Program-made: the position numbers and the translations under genes
The notes under the pieces: model-generated
Told to the model about the DNA's origin: nothing
The model's input: only the letters and a program-made list of their open reading frames with translations
Database searches by the model: none
Shown here: positions 1-6,457 of the stretch, one piece after another
Layout: each line of letters opens with the position of its first letter
How positions within the stretch are numbered: the stretch's first letter is position 1
DNA from: an uncultured Anaerovibrio sp.
GTDB lineage: Bacteria > Bacillota > Negativicutes > Selenomonadales > Selenomonadaceae
Reading direction: 5' to 3'
Length of the DNA: 10,051 bases
Assembly (NCBI GenBank): GCA_900768695.1
Contig: CAAGDY010000452.1
Coordinates: 1-10,051, forward strand

Positions 1-743
1 CGGTCCTTCAAATCAAGATAAACCTCATCAAAATACTGCTCCAGCACATACAGCACCAGATACCGCTCCCCCATGAGCTTTGCCATCTGCTCCGGTTTCA
101 GCTGCAGCTTGGCGGCATTGCCCAGCACCCGCACCCGGAAATCCCTGTATCCCAGGGACATCAGCTCGCTTTCTGCCATCTCGACCTTTGCCAGAAGCTC
201 CTCCGTCACAGGCATGCCCGTCGGAATTCTGGTAGCCAGGCAGGCATAGGCAGGCTTGTCCCAGGTCATCAGCCCCGCCTCCTTGGACAGCAGGCGGATA
301 GCTGTCTTGGTAATCCCCGACATGCGCAGGGGGGACAGCACCTTCAGCTCCCGCAGGGCAATGGAGCCGGTTCTGGCGTTCAAATCATCAGACGCATTTG
401 TGCCGTCAATGATGACCTCATAGCCATCCCTGGCGGCCTGCTCCTTAATTGTACCGAACACATTGCACTTGCAGTAATAACAACGCAGAGGGTCATTGGC
501 CGCTATCCTCTCATCCTCCAGTGTATTCACATTGAGTATGGACAGATTGTCCGCTCCTGTAAATCTTGCCACAGCAACCGCATCCTGCAGCTCAAATTCC
601 GCCTGGAAAGGCCCCTTGACATAATACGGCTTGATATCCGCTCCACATTGCTTTGCCGCATACAGCAGGTACGAGGAATCCACTCCTCCGGAAAACCCCA
701 GCGCCACCTTTGGATATGTCTTAAAAAACTCCTTCAAGTCCAT
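1..743 (-). CDS. larE: LarE, ATP-dependent sulfur transferase for the nickel-pincer cofactor (partial, C-terminus off the left edge)
   Basis: LarE activates the carboxylates of the pyridinium biscarboxylate precursor with ATP and inserts sulfur, in the pathway to the nickel-pincer nucleotide cofactor of lactate racemase and related enzymes; it is cytosolic. I translated this gene by hand. It starts at ATG 743-741, with GGGAG 8 bases upstream, and stays open to the window edge (247 residues; the family is usually about 260-280). The PP-loop SGGVDSS lies at residues 18-24. A cysteine cluster RCYYCKC (C88, C91, C93) and the family motif KPAYACLATR (active-site C168) are present. Some LarE enzymes use one sacrificial cysteine and others hold a [4Fe-4S] cluster on three; the pattern here suggests the second kind (inference). 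No larA, larB or larC is visible. The gene is divergent from lexA and has its own promoter. The family call is secure; the exact substrate is less so. Confidence 0.92.
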   Translation of the reverse strand, partial: MDLKEFFKTYPKVALGFSGGVDSSYLLYAAKQCGADIKPYYVKGPFQAEFELQDAVAVARFTGADNLSILNVNTLEDERIAANDPLRCYYCKCNVFGTIKEQAARDGYEVIIDGTNASDDLNARTGSIALRELKVLSPLRMSGITKTAIRLLSKEAGLMTWDKPAYACLATRIPTGMPVTEELLAKVEMAESELMSLGYRDFRVRVLGNAAKLQLKPEQMAKLMGERYLVLYVLEQYFDEVYLDLKD

Positions 744-795
744 AGCAAAATCTCCCGTTCAAAACACAAAAAATATATAGCACTAACTATTCTAT

Positions 796-824
796 ATTAT
801 ACTGTATTGATGACAATTGTTCAA
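796..824 (-). promoter_or_regulatory. larE promoter (sigma-A type)
   Basis: Read on the minus strand, the -35 box is TTGAAC (824-819) and the -10 box is a perfect TATAAT (801-796), separated by 17 bases. Transcription would start near 789, giving a leader of about 46 bases before larE. The -35 box lies inside a near-palindrome TTGTT-CA-AACAA (817-828), which could be a protein-binding site. Confidence 0.7.
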
Positions 825-828
825 ACAA
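817..828. promoter_or_regulatory. Candidate operator palindrome over the larE -35 box
   Basis: TTGTTCAAACAA has perfect 5-base arms (TTGTT/AACAA) around CA. It overlaps the larE -35 box and lies about 90 bases upstream of the lexA promoter. A self-complementary ACAATTGT (813-820) overlaps its left side. It does not match the Bacillus LexA box (CGAAC-N4-GTTCG). It may be chance in AT-rich DNA. Confidence 0.25.
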
Positions 829-915
829 ATATCTTACATATTTATTCACAAAATCATTTTTCCAATAATGACCGAAAAATATTTAATATCTTAGGCACTT
901 TTGTTTGCAGAACGC

Positions 916-944
916 TTTACAATCAAACATTTATATGGTACAAT
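916..944 (+). promoter_or_regulatory. lexA promoter (sigma-A type)
   Basis: The -35 box TTTACA (916-921) and -10 box TACAAT (939-944) are separated by exactly 17 bases; each is one mismatch from consensus. Transcription should start near 951, leaving a leader of about 33 bases. A short palindrome, AACT-TG-AGTT (957-966), falls just after the start site. That is a suitable place for a repressor such as LexA itself, but it is not a recognised SOS box. Confidence 0.7.
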
Positions 945-967
945 AGATTTACATTAAACTTGAGTTG

Positions 968-975
968 AAAGGAAG
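968..975 (+). promoter_or_regulatory. lexA ribosome binding site, decides the start codon
   Basis: AAAGGAAG lies 8 bases before ATG 984. It is only 2 bases from the in-frame TTG at 978, too close to serve it. The start is therefore placed at 984, two codons inside the longest open frame. Confidence 0.65.
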
Positions 976-983
976 TTTTGTTT

Positions 984-1598
984 ATGGGACGTAAGCGTTG
1001 TGCAGACAAAAGAATGGAACAAATCTACAAGGTTATCAAGGAACAGCTGATGAAGAAGGGCTACCCGCCTTCTGTACGTGAAATCGGCAAGGAGGTCGGC
1101 CTGAAGTCCAGCTCCACCGTTCACGGCTACCTGAATCAGCTGGAAGCCGCCGGCATGATTCGCCGCGACCCGACCAAGCCTAGAGCCATTGACCTCCTGG
1201 AAGACAAGCCTTGGGAGCGCACTGTGAATGTACCGCTGGTCGGCACTGTTACTGCAGGCATGCCTATTCTGGCACAGGAGAACATCGAGGATACCTTCGC
1301 CTTTCCTGTAAACCTCATGGGGACCAGCAGTGAGTGCTTCATGCTCCGCGTCAAGGGCGAGAGCATGATTAATGCAGGCATCAATGACGGCGATTACCTG
1401 ATGGTACGCCAGCAGAACACCGCCGAGAACAGCGATATCGTAGTGGCCATGGTTGATGGCGAAGGCGCTACCGTAAAGCGTTTCTTCAAGGAGGAGGACT
1501 GCATCCGTCTCCAGCCGGAGAATGATTCCATGGAGCCGTTCTACGAGAAGGATGTTGCCGTTCTGGGCAAGGTTATCGGTATTTATCGCCAGATGTAA
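984..1598 (+). CDS. lexA: LexA, SOS-response transcriptional repressor
   Basis: LexA represses DNA-damage genes and loses repression when RecA filaments stimulate its self-cleavage. The 204-residue product is the normal family length. Residues 1-70 form the winged helix-turn-helix DNA-binding domain, with the typical stretch YPPSVREIGKEVGLKSSST (28-45). Residues 85-204 form the S24 peptidase/dimerisation domain. The cleavage bond is A91-G92 in VTAGMPI, the catalytic serine is S127 (KGESM) and the general-base lysine is K165 (ATVKRF), so the protein should be fully active. It is transcribed alone from a strong promoter and ends in the terminator at 1667-1717. LexA normally represses its own gene; I found no box of the Bacillus type, so the operator in this lineage may have another sequence. 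Confidence 0.97.
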   Translation: MGRKRCADKRMEQIYKVIKEQLMKKGYPPSVREIGKEVGLKSSSTVHGYLNQLEAAGMIRRDPTKPRAIDLLEDKPWERTVNVPLVGTVTAGMPILAQENIEDTFAFPVNLMGTSSECFMLRVKGESMINAGINDGDYLMVRQQNTAENSDIVVAMVDGEGATVKRFFKEEDCIRLQPENDSMEPFYEKDVAVLGKVIGIYRQM

Positions 1599-1606
1599 CC
1601 TGCAAC

Positions 1607-1661
1607 GCAGTATTGCGATGAGCAGTATTGCAGATGGCGGTATTGCAAGTAGCGAATACGC
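1607..1661 (+). repeat. Short tandem repeats, 15-base period, directly after lexA
   Basis: The motif GCAGTATTGC occurs at 1607-1616 and 1622-1631, GCGGTATTGC at 1637-1646 and a diverged GCGAATACGC at 1652-1661. All are spaced by exactly 15 bases. The array begins 8 bases after the lexA stop codon and ends at the terminator stem. It is not part of a plausible protein. Degenerate repeats with related words resume on the far side of the terminator. Confidence 0.6.
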
Positions 1662-1666
1662 AGGCA

Positions 1667-1717
1667 AAAAGGCTGTATCACCACCGGATATTTCGTCCGG
1701 CAGGGATACAGCCTTTT
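1667..1717. terminator. Bidirectional intrinsic terminator between lexA and the PLP-enzyme gene
   Basis: A perfect 13-base stem, AAAAGGCTGTATC (1667-1679) with GATACAGCCTTTT (1705-1717), encloses a second hairpin, CCGGA (1684-1688) with TCCGG (1696-1700). Plus-strand RNA ends in a U-rich tail and minus-strand RNA ends in five Us. It can therefore stop transcription from lexA and from the converging minus-strand operon. Confidence 0.88.
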
Positions 1718-1793
1718 ATTGCGCCAATTTACAGATTTATGAATTTAAAGAATGACGGATTTATCGCAAGATATCATACAGCTGCCAGCATGA

Positions 1794-1888
1794 TGCGCCA
1801 ACAACAGCTATTGCCACATCATTCATATTCCGCCAATGCACCTGTTGCCGCATCATGCTTCCGCCAGTACGGCCCTTTGGCATCATGC
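1794..1888. repeat. Degenerate tandem repeats of about 31 bases
   Basis: Three imperfect units lie at about 1794-1824, 1828-1858 and 1859-1888. Each runs from a CCGCC/GCGCC block to a GCATCATGC-like block. The last two share TTCCGCCA at the start and GCATCATGC at the end, with about 22 of 31 positions matching by eye. A partial unit (CTGCCAGCATGATGC) lies at 1782-1796 and another weak one at about 1889-1907. The stretch 1718-1793 is AT-rich with no gene. The array sits just past the stop codon of the PLP-enzyme gene. Unit identity is too low for CRISPR. Confidence 0.5.
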
Positions 1889-1909
1889 CGGGCCGCACTG
1901 CCATGTATC

Positions 1910-3154
1910 TCACAGCTCCAAATCCTCGATGGCCTGGGCCGCTCCCATGATGCCGATAACAGCATGCTCAAAGGTCAGGCCTCCCTGCAGGTACACATTG
2001 TACGGAGCCCTGAGCGGCCCATCGGCACTAAGCTCAATGGACGCTCCCTGCACGAAGGTGCCAGCCGCCATGATAATCTGGTCAGCATAACCCGGCATAT
2101 CCCACGGCTCCGGTGCCGCAAAGGAATCCACCGGCGAATACTTCTGGATGCCGCCGCAGAACGCAATCAGCTTTTCCGGTTCATCCAGCTGGATTGCCTG
2201 AATTATATCACCGCGCATGTCGGTCGGCAGTGGCAATGTCTTATAGCCCAGCCTGGCGAAGAGGGCCGCGGCAAAGACAGCTCCCTTGACCGCCTGCGCC
2301 ACCACATGGGGAGCCAGGAAAAATCCCTGAAAAATCATGCGGTTGTTGGCAAGGGAAGCTCCCAGCTCATCCCCCATGCCGGGAGCAGTCATCCGGTAGG
2401 AGGCCAGCTCCACAAAATCGGTACGTCCGGCAATATAGCCGCCGGTAAGGGCAATGCCGCCCCCCGGATTTTTTATCAGGGAGCCGGCCATAATATCCGC
2501 CCCCACCTGCACCGGCTCACGGGTATCCACGAACTCGCCGTAGCAGTTATCCACAAAGCAGATGCAGTCAGGCTTTACCCTTTTCACCTCGGCGCAGATT
2601 GCCTCAATCTCATCCAGCGTCAGCGGATTGCGCATGGAATAGCCGCGGGAACGCTGTATCAGCACCAGCTTTGTATCAGGGGTGATTTTCCCGGCAATGC
2701 CTGCCATATCCACCCTGCCCTCAATCATCGGCAGCTCATCGTACAACACCCCGAACTCCTTCAGTGAGCCCTTGCTGGGATTGGCATAGCCGATAACGGT
2801 CTGCATGGTATCATAAGGAGCATCCGTAAGGGAAACCAGCTTGTCCCCCGGGCGCAAAATGCCAAAAAGCACCGTGGCAAGGGCATGGGTGCCGGAAACA
2901 AAATTTGTGCGCACCAGCGCCCGCTCCGCCCCGAATACCTTTGCGTACAGCTCCTCAATCTTGCTTCTGCCAATATCGTCATAGGCATAGCCAGATGTGG
3001 TGTTAAAATGCGCCTCGGATACCTGGCACTCGCGCATGGCATCCAGCACCTTCAACGTATTTGCCTCGGCAATCTCATCAATATGCCTGAACATAGGGGC
3101 TGCCTCCTGCATGGCCTCCGCCTTGACCTTTAATAACTTTTCTGAAAATGACAT
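1910..3154 (-). CDS. PLP-dependent methionine gamma-lyase-like protein ('aluminium resistance protein' family)
   Basis: This protein belongs to the Met_gamma_lyase/COG4100 family of fold-type I PLP enzymes, common in Bacillota. It is often labelled aluminium resistance protein or cystathionine beta-lyase-like, and its true substrate is not well established. The 414 residues match the family length. SGTHA (87-91) should bind the cofactor phosphate, D202 in VDNCYGEF the pyridine nitrogen, and K228 in GSLIKNPGGG should form the Schiff base. The glycine-rich GGGIALTGGY (231-240) follows, as is typical. The start is ATG 3154-3152, with AAGGAG 12 bases upstream, a rather long spacing. The gene lies 26 bases downstream of the nucleoid-associated protein gene and is probably co-transcribed with it. 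The family is confident; a methionine or cysteine lyase activity is inference. Confidence 0.9.
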   Translation of the reverse strand: MSFSEKLLKVKAEAMQEAAPMFRHIDEIAEANTLKVLDAMRECQVSEAHFNTTSGYAYDDIGRSKIEELYAKVFGAERALVRTNFVSGTHALATVLFGILRPGDKLVSLTDAPYDTMQTVIGYANPSKGSLKEFGVLYDELPMIEGRVDMAGIAGKITPDTKLVLIQRSRGYSMRNPLTLDEIEAICAEVKRVKPDCICFVDNCYGEFVDTREPVQVGADIMAGSLIKNPGGGIALTGGYIAGRTDFVELASYRMTAPGMGDELGASLANNRMIFQGFFLAPHVVAQAVKGAVFAAALFARLGYKTLPLPTDMRGDIIQAIQLDEPEKLIAFCGGIQKYSPVDSFAAPEPWDMPGYADQIIMAAGTFVQGASIELSADGPLRAPYNVYLQGGLTFEHAVIGIMGAAQAIEDLEL

Positions 3155-3180
3155 TTAAAAACCTAGCTCCTTAAAATAAT

Positions 3181-4185
3181 TTATTTATTGGTGATGTTCT
3201 GGATATTTTTCAGGGTGATGGACATAAATCCATCGTCATCCTTGTAAAACTCCACAAACTCCGTATTCTCGAAAAATTCAGTAGGGATTACCAGCTCAAT
3301 GCCCGTATCGGTGCTGAGCCGGTGCTTGCGCATCTTCTTCAGCGTCGCCTCCTGATTGACTACCACCGGCTCGCTAAAGCCGCCGTTTTCCATCTCCTGC
3401 CTGTAATCCTCCTGCATGGATGGGTTGTCCTTGAACACCGCCCTGCCTACTTCCTGCGGGTCCAGCTGTCCGTCAGGGGGCAGGTTTTCCGCAATATAGC
3501 TCTTGACGGCCGCGGCGGCCTCCACCTGGTCCTGGCAATATGCCTCCGTTACCTTCTTTACCGCCTTGTTTATTTCCTTGATGGTTTCGTTGGGCGAAGG
3601 AGCCTGAGCGCATTCCAGCAGAAGCTCCGGCAGGACGAACACCTTGTTGCCGTCAATGGAGTAACGCTTCGCCTTTATCAGCACTTCCTTTGTGTCAAGG
3701 TTGATATAGGCAAATTCCTCCATCCGCTGGCCGAGATTTGGCAACAGCCCGTAGCTGTCCAGCACCCCGGTTGCAATACTGCCATCCTCCGCCACATTCA
3801 CCTGATGCACGTAGCCGTGATTGTTGGTGCATTTGAACAGCACCAGCTGTGGCGTATCATCAACGCGAATCTGGCAGACAAACAAGTCCGCACACCCGAT
3901 GTCCTCTGCATGGCTGAGGGGCTGGTACATAGCCTCTGCCACCTGGCAGGAAAAATCTGTAAAGCTGGTTGCGCCGCCCAGATATTCCGCCAGATGGCCG
4001 CTGAACTCGCTGTTTTCATAAAAACTGCCCGTCTTGGCGTCCTGGCTGCCGATGGTTTTTTCCACATGCCTGGTCAGAAACTCCCGCGTACTCTGCTCCA
4101 GCTCCAGCTCCTGCCCCGACAGCACGGGCCCGCCTCCCGCAAAATCCAATATATGCAAAATCGCCTTCTCGATGATTATCAACAT
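3181..4185 (-). CDS. Nucleoid-associated protein, NdpA/YejK family (37 kDa)
   Basis: The 334-residue product resembles the NdpA (37-kDa nucleoid-associated) family, whose E. coli member YejK binds the nucleoid. Its molecular role is poorly known. Features that point to the family are the N-terminal start MLIIIEKAILHILDF, the length, and a middle section with LFVCQIRVDD (101-110) and LVLFKCTNNHGYVHQV (114-129). There is no signal peptide and no membrane segment, and the protein is charged and soluble. The start, ATG 4185-4183, has a strong GGAGGA 5 bases upstream. It lies 60 bases downstream of the transporter gene and 26 bases before the PLP-enzyme gene, which fits a shared transcript. No link between nucleoid binding and the neighbours' functions is evident. 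A prophage origin is possible for some relatives, but nothing phage-like is nearby. Confidence 0.82.
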   Translation of the reverse strand: MLIIIEKAILHILDFAGGGPVLSGQELELEQSTREFLTRHVEKTIGSQDAKTGSFYENSEFSGHLAEYLGGATSFTDFSCQVAEAMYQPLSHAEDIGCADLFVCQIRVDDTPQLVLFKCTNNHGYVHQVNVAEDGSIATGVLDSYGLLPNLGQRMEEFAYINLDTKEVLIKAKRYSIDGNKVFVLPELLLECAQAPSPNETIKEINKAVKKVTEAYCQDQVEAAAAVKSYIAENLPPDGQLDPQEVGRAVFKDNPSMQEDYRQEMENGGFSEPVVVNQEATLKKMRKHRLSTDTGIELVIPTEFFENTEFVEFYKDDDGFMSITLKNIQNITNK

Positions 4186-4245
4186 AAAACTCCTCCAGCA
4201 ATCAACAATCTATATGCCCCTCATCCTGTGGGACAGCGTCAGCAT

Positions 4246-5424
4246 CTATTCCCCCGGATAGGGTGTCAGCGCCGTAATAATAGCCGCCGCGGTCATAGGC
4301 AGGACACTCAGGAGCATGGCCGTTTCCAGCCCCACGTAGTCACCGATGGCCGCCGTAATCGCCGCACCGACACTGCCGAGGCCGAAGCACAGCCCCATCA
4401 TCATGCCGGAAGCCACGCCGATGTATTTTGGCATCAGCTTTCCCGTCCAGACAATGGAGCTGGGCTGTGTGCCGTGGGAGCAGGCCCCGCCCAGAAACAG
4501 GGCGGCTGTCGTCCAGATACCGGCATCAGGATATTCAAAGAAAAAGACTATCGGCACCACTGACACCGCCAGATAAGTGACAATCAGCCTCTTGTGGCCG
4601 AACCTGTCCCCCAGCTCACCGCCGCTGATGCCCCCGGCAGCCGAACCGAGCAGAAACACTGCCAGCATACTGCCGGCCAGCATGCTGGAATAGCCGTGGG
4701 ACAGCAGTACCAGCGGCAGGAAGGTGGACACGGCCACATGAGTCCAGCAACGCAGGGCCTGCGCCGCATTCAGCATAACCACGGCCCTGTTTTTCACGAT
4801 TTCCCCAAAGCTGATATTCTGCCCCTCGGAAAGGCGCGACTTCTTGGCATTGGCGGAGGGCAGACGGTAAATGCCGCTGAAATAATACGCCGCTCCCAGC
4901 AGGATGCCCGGAATGGCCAGAAGCGGCAGCAGCTCAATGGAAAAATACTCCAGAAACGCCGTCACCACCACCGGCACAATGGCAAAGCCCACATTGCCGC
5001 TGACAATATAAAAGGACATATACCGTCCCAGATACCTTGCACTGCCCACCTTGTCCAGCAGGGCAATGCCCAGAGGGTGAATAATCGCCACCATCAGCCC
5101 CATCAGGGCACACAGCAGGAAAAGCACCGGCTGGTTGGGCGCATAGCCCGCCAGGCAGATAAAAAGGCCGCACAGCGGCACCGACCATACCAGCCAGCTG
5201 CCGCAGTCATGCCTGTCCACCACATAGCCCACAAAGGGCTGAATAGTGCTGGCCATAAATGCCAGCACCATCACAAGCACGCCGCACATGGTCAATGACA
5301 TGTCCAGCCTCACCATAATCAGCGGCAACAGTACCGGCAAAAAATTATTATAAAAATCTGCAGCAAAATGTCCCATGCTAAGATAAAAAATCCCTGCTTT
5401 TGTGCTGCATTTCAACATATACAC
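4246..5424 (-). CDS. MFS transporter, fosmidomycin-resistance (Fsr)-like
   Basis: This is a 12-helix major facilitator in the inner membrane. The opening (residues 13-36), with MGHFAADFYNNFLPVLLPLI, is the hallmark of the Fsr branch, whose E. coli member exports fosmidomycin; the natural substrate is unknown. Hydrophobic segments cover residues 13-180, and a short charged loop (190-213) separates the two six-helix halves. A motif-A-like GGELGDRFGHKR (268-279) lies between helices 8 and 9. Its 392 residues are normal for the family. The start could be GTG 5424-5422, with AAAGGA 6 bases upstream, or ATG 5418-5416, 12 bases from the same site. I prefer GTG on spacing, with little confidence. It lies 68 bases after the MgtC-family gene. 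A drug-export role is a family guess only. Confidence 0.88.
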   Translation of the reverse strand: MYMLKCSTKAGIFYLSMGHFAADFYNNFLPVLLPLIMVRLDMSLTMCGVLVMVLAFMASTIQPFVGYVVDRHDCGSWLVWSVPLCGLFICLAGYAPNQPVLFLLCALMGLMVAIIHPLGIALLDKVGSARYLGRYMSFYIVSGNVGFAIVPVVVTAFLEYFSIELLPLLAIPGILLGAAYYFSGIYRLPSANAKKSRLSEGQNISFGEIVKNRAVVMLNAAQALRCWTHVAVSTFLPLVLLSHGYSSMLAGSMLAVFLLGSAAGGISGGELGDRFGHKRLIVTYLAVSVVPIVFFFEYPDAGIWTTAALFLGGACSHGTQPSSIVWTGKLMPKYIGVASGMMMGLCFGLGSVGAAITAAIGDYVGLETAMLLSVLPMTAAAIITALTPYPGE

Positions 5425-5492
5425 ACCATTTCCTTTCCGTTTTCATCCCGCGCCCCTGCGGCCGCCCTCCGGCCTGCGCCCCGGACACAGCA
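5425..5492 (-). other. GC-rich spacer with an imperfect hairpin between the MgtC-family and MFS genes
   Basis: The gap is strikingly GC-rich (about 5448-5482) compared with the other spacers. GCGGCC (5458-5463) can pair with GGCCTGC (5471-5477) through one bulge. There is no following U-tract, so it is not a classic terminator. It might set relative expression within the transcript or may be compositional noise. Confidence 0.3.
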
Positions 5493-6179
5493 TCAACGCA
5501 GCTCAATGCCGTGGATGCCCGGCAAATCCTGCAAAATGTTGACAATATACGTAGTGCTGTAATGCCTGCTGTTCAGCAGCATCATTTCCATGACGAGAAT
5601 GATTGTCTGCTCCCGCTCATTCCTGGCATATTCCTCGCGCATCTTTATCCTGGTGATATCTATGTGCATATCGTCAAGACAGCTGGTGATGACAGATAGC
5701 TGCTCCGGATTATTGTCTGAATAAACCGTCAGCTGAAGCACACCGGCATGGGTAGATTTCTTCAGCTCAAAGTGGCTGAGGACCCCCACCACTATCACAA
5801 CGAAGACAGTGGTCATTATGGCCTCCAGATAAAAGCCGGCGCCTACCGCCAGCCCTACACAGGCCACCACCCACAGGCATGCGGCCGTGGTCAGCCCCGT
5901 GACGCTCACGCCCTCCTTCATGATGGCACCGGCGCCCAGAAAACCGATGCCGCTGACCACCTGCGCCCCCAGCCGGGCCGGGTCCGCGTTGGTCATTCCC
6001 TCCACCTGCTTGTATATATCGTATGACATCATCATTATCAGGCAGGAGCCAAGGCACACCAGTATATTGGTGCGCAGTCCTGCGGATTTGCGCCTTGACT
6101 GCCTTTCATAGCCTATCATGCCGCCCAGCACGCAGGCCAGGGCCAGCTGGCCCAGATTTTCCAGAAGCTCGTAATCCAT
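5493..6179 (-). CDS. MgtC/SapB family membrane protein with C-terminal ACT-like domain
   Basis: MgtC/SapB proteins are inner-membrane proteins tied to growth at low magnesium and, in pathogens, to survival in macrophages; most homologues are uncharacterised. The 228-residue product has about five membrane segments within residues 8-135 and a soluble domain (147-228) that fits the ACT-like C-terminal module. Family signatures are GGMIGYER (19-26), AGLRT (33-37), AQVVSGIGFLGAGAI (72-86) and GLTTAACLW (95-103). The open frame extends to ATG 6194, but that codon lacks a ribosome site. ATG 6179-6177 is preceded by GGCGGTGAG and gives the typical N-terminus, so I chose it. It is the first gene of the minus-strand run. 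No magnesium-responsive leader could be recognised upstream. Confidence 0.88.
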   Translation of the reverse strand: MDYELLENLGQLALACVLGGMIGYERQSRRKSAGLRTNILVCLGSCLIMMMSYDIYKQVEGMTNADPARLGAQVVSGIGFLGAGAIMKEGVSVTGLTTAACLWVVACVGLAVGAGFYLEAIMTTVFVVIVVGVLSHFELKKSTHAGVLQLTVYSDNNPEQLSVITSCLDDMHIDITRIKMREEYARNEREQTIILVMEMMLLNSRHYSTTYIVNILQDLPGIHGIELR

Positions 6180-6333
6180 ATTCTCACCGCCCATCTGATG
6201 CAGAAAAAATATCCCTCATCCTGCCAAATATATTCATCCCTGTTCATTACTCATTCTACATGCGCAGGTATTTTTCCTGCTTGCAAGGAAATTTTATGGC
6301 AAAATCCCCTGCATACAAAATTCCTGAAAAGTA

Positions 6334-6342
6334 TGATATAAT
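6334..6342 (+). promoter_or_regulatory. Extended -10 promoter of the C_GCAxxG gene
   Basis: TGATATAAT is a perfect extended -10 element (TG-N-TATAAT, TATAAT at 6337-6342). The -35 region at 17 bases is poor (TACAAA, 6314-6319), as is usual for extended -10 promoters. Transcription should begin near 6349, leaving a leader of about 109 bases before the start codon. Confidence 0.6.
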
Positions 6343-6361
6343 TTTCCCTGATGCAGCTTGA

Positions 6362-6434
6362 CCCGCCGCAGGATGCCAAACGGCCATCAGCACAGGCAAA
6401 ATGCAGGGCGGGAAATTTTAGCGCGCAAAATTTT
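6362..6434 (+). promoter_or_regulatory. Structured 5' leader of the C_GCAxxG gene (unrecognised)
   Basis: CCCGCC (6362-6367) pairs perfectly with GGCGGG (6407-6412) and encloses an inner hairpin, GATGCC with GGCCATC, with one bulge (about 6372-6388). A second inverted repeat follows at once: AAATTTT (6413-6419) and AAAATTT (6427-6433) around AGCGCGC. It ends a few bases before the ribosome site GGGAGAG (6440-6446). It matches no riboswitch class I know, and it could instead be a DNA operator plus chance pairing. Confidence 0.35.
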
Positions 6435-6457
6435 ACACAGGGAGAGTAACAAGCATT

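Larger units (their letters stand above)
6195..6457. promoter_or_regulatory. Divergent intergenic region between the MgtC-family and C_GCAxxG genes
   Basis: This gene-free stretch holds a plus-strand promoter (6334-6342), a folded leader (6362-6434), and a small hairpin with perfect 5-base arms GCAGG (6264-6268) and CCTGC (6276-6280) enclosing an AT-rich loop. I could not find a convincing -35/-10 pair for the minus-strand MgtC-family gene. A TATATT on that strand near 6230 lacks a good -35 partner. Confidence 0.45.

Noticed and set aside
910..920. GAACGCTTTAC as a Bacillus-type LexA box
   Set aside because: The right half does not match GTTC/GTTCG, so it is not a dyad.
648..968. Plus-strand open frame (106 codons) across the start of larE and the promoter region
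   Set aside because: It overlaps the larE coding start in antisense and then runs through AT-rich promoter DNA, and its composition is not protein-like.
978..983. TTG at 978 as the lexA start
   Set aside because: The ribosome site AAAGGAAG is only 2 bases away, while ATG 984 has an ideal 8-base spacing.
954..1667. Minus-strand open frame (237 codons) opposite lexA
   Set aside because: It covers lexA, its start region and the repeats. LexA on the plus strand has all catalytic residues, a promoter and a ribosome site.
1794..1888. CRISPR array in the lexA downstream region
   Set aside because: The units are contiguous, diverged by about 30 percent and have no unique spacers, and there are no cas genes.
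1628..2767. Long plus-strand open frame (379 codons) opposite the PLP-enzyme gene
   Set aside because: It starts among the post-lexA repeats, crosses the terminator, is rich in His/Arg/Gln/Leu as antisense frames are, shows no family motif, and lies opposite a gene with clear catalytic residues.
3322..4563. Long plus-strand open frame (413 codons) opposite the NdpA-type and MFS genes
   Set aside because: It spans two real genes and their spacer in antisense, has no recognisable domain, and comes from GC-rich third positions suppressing stops.
4594..5298. Plus-strand open frame (234 codons) inside the MFS gene
   Set aside because: Its Gln/His-rich composition is a mirror of membrane-protein codons. 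The minus frame is a complete transporter.
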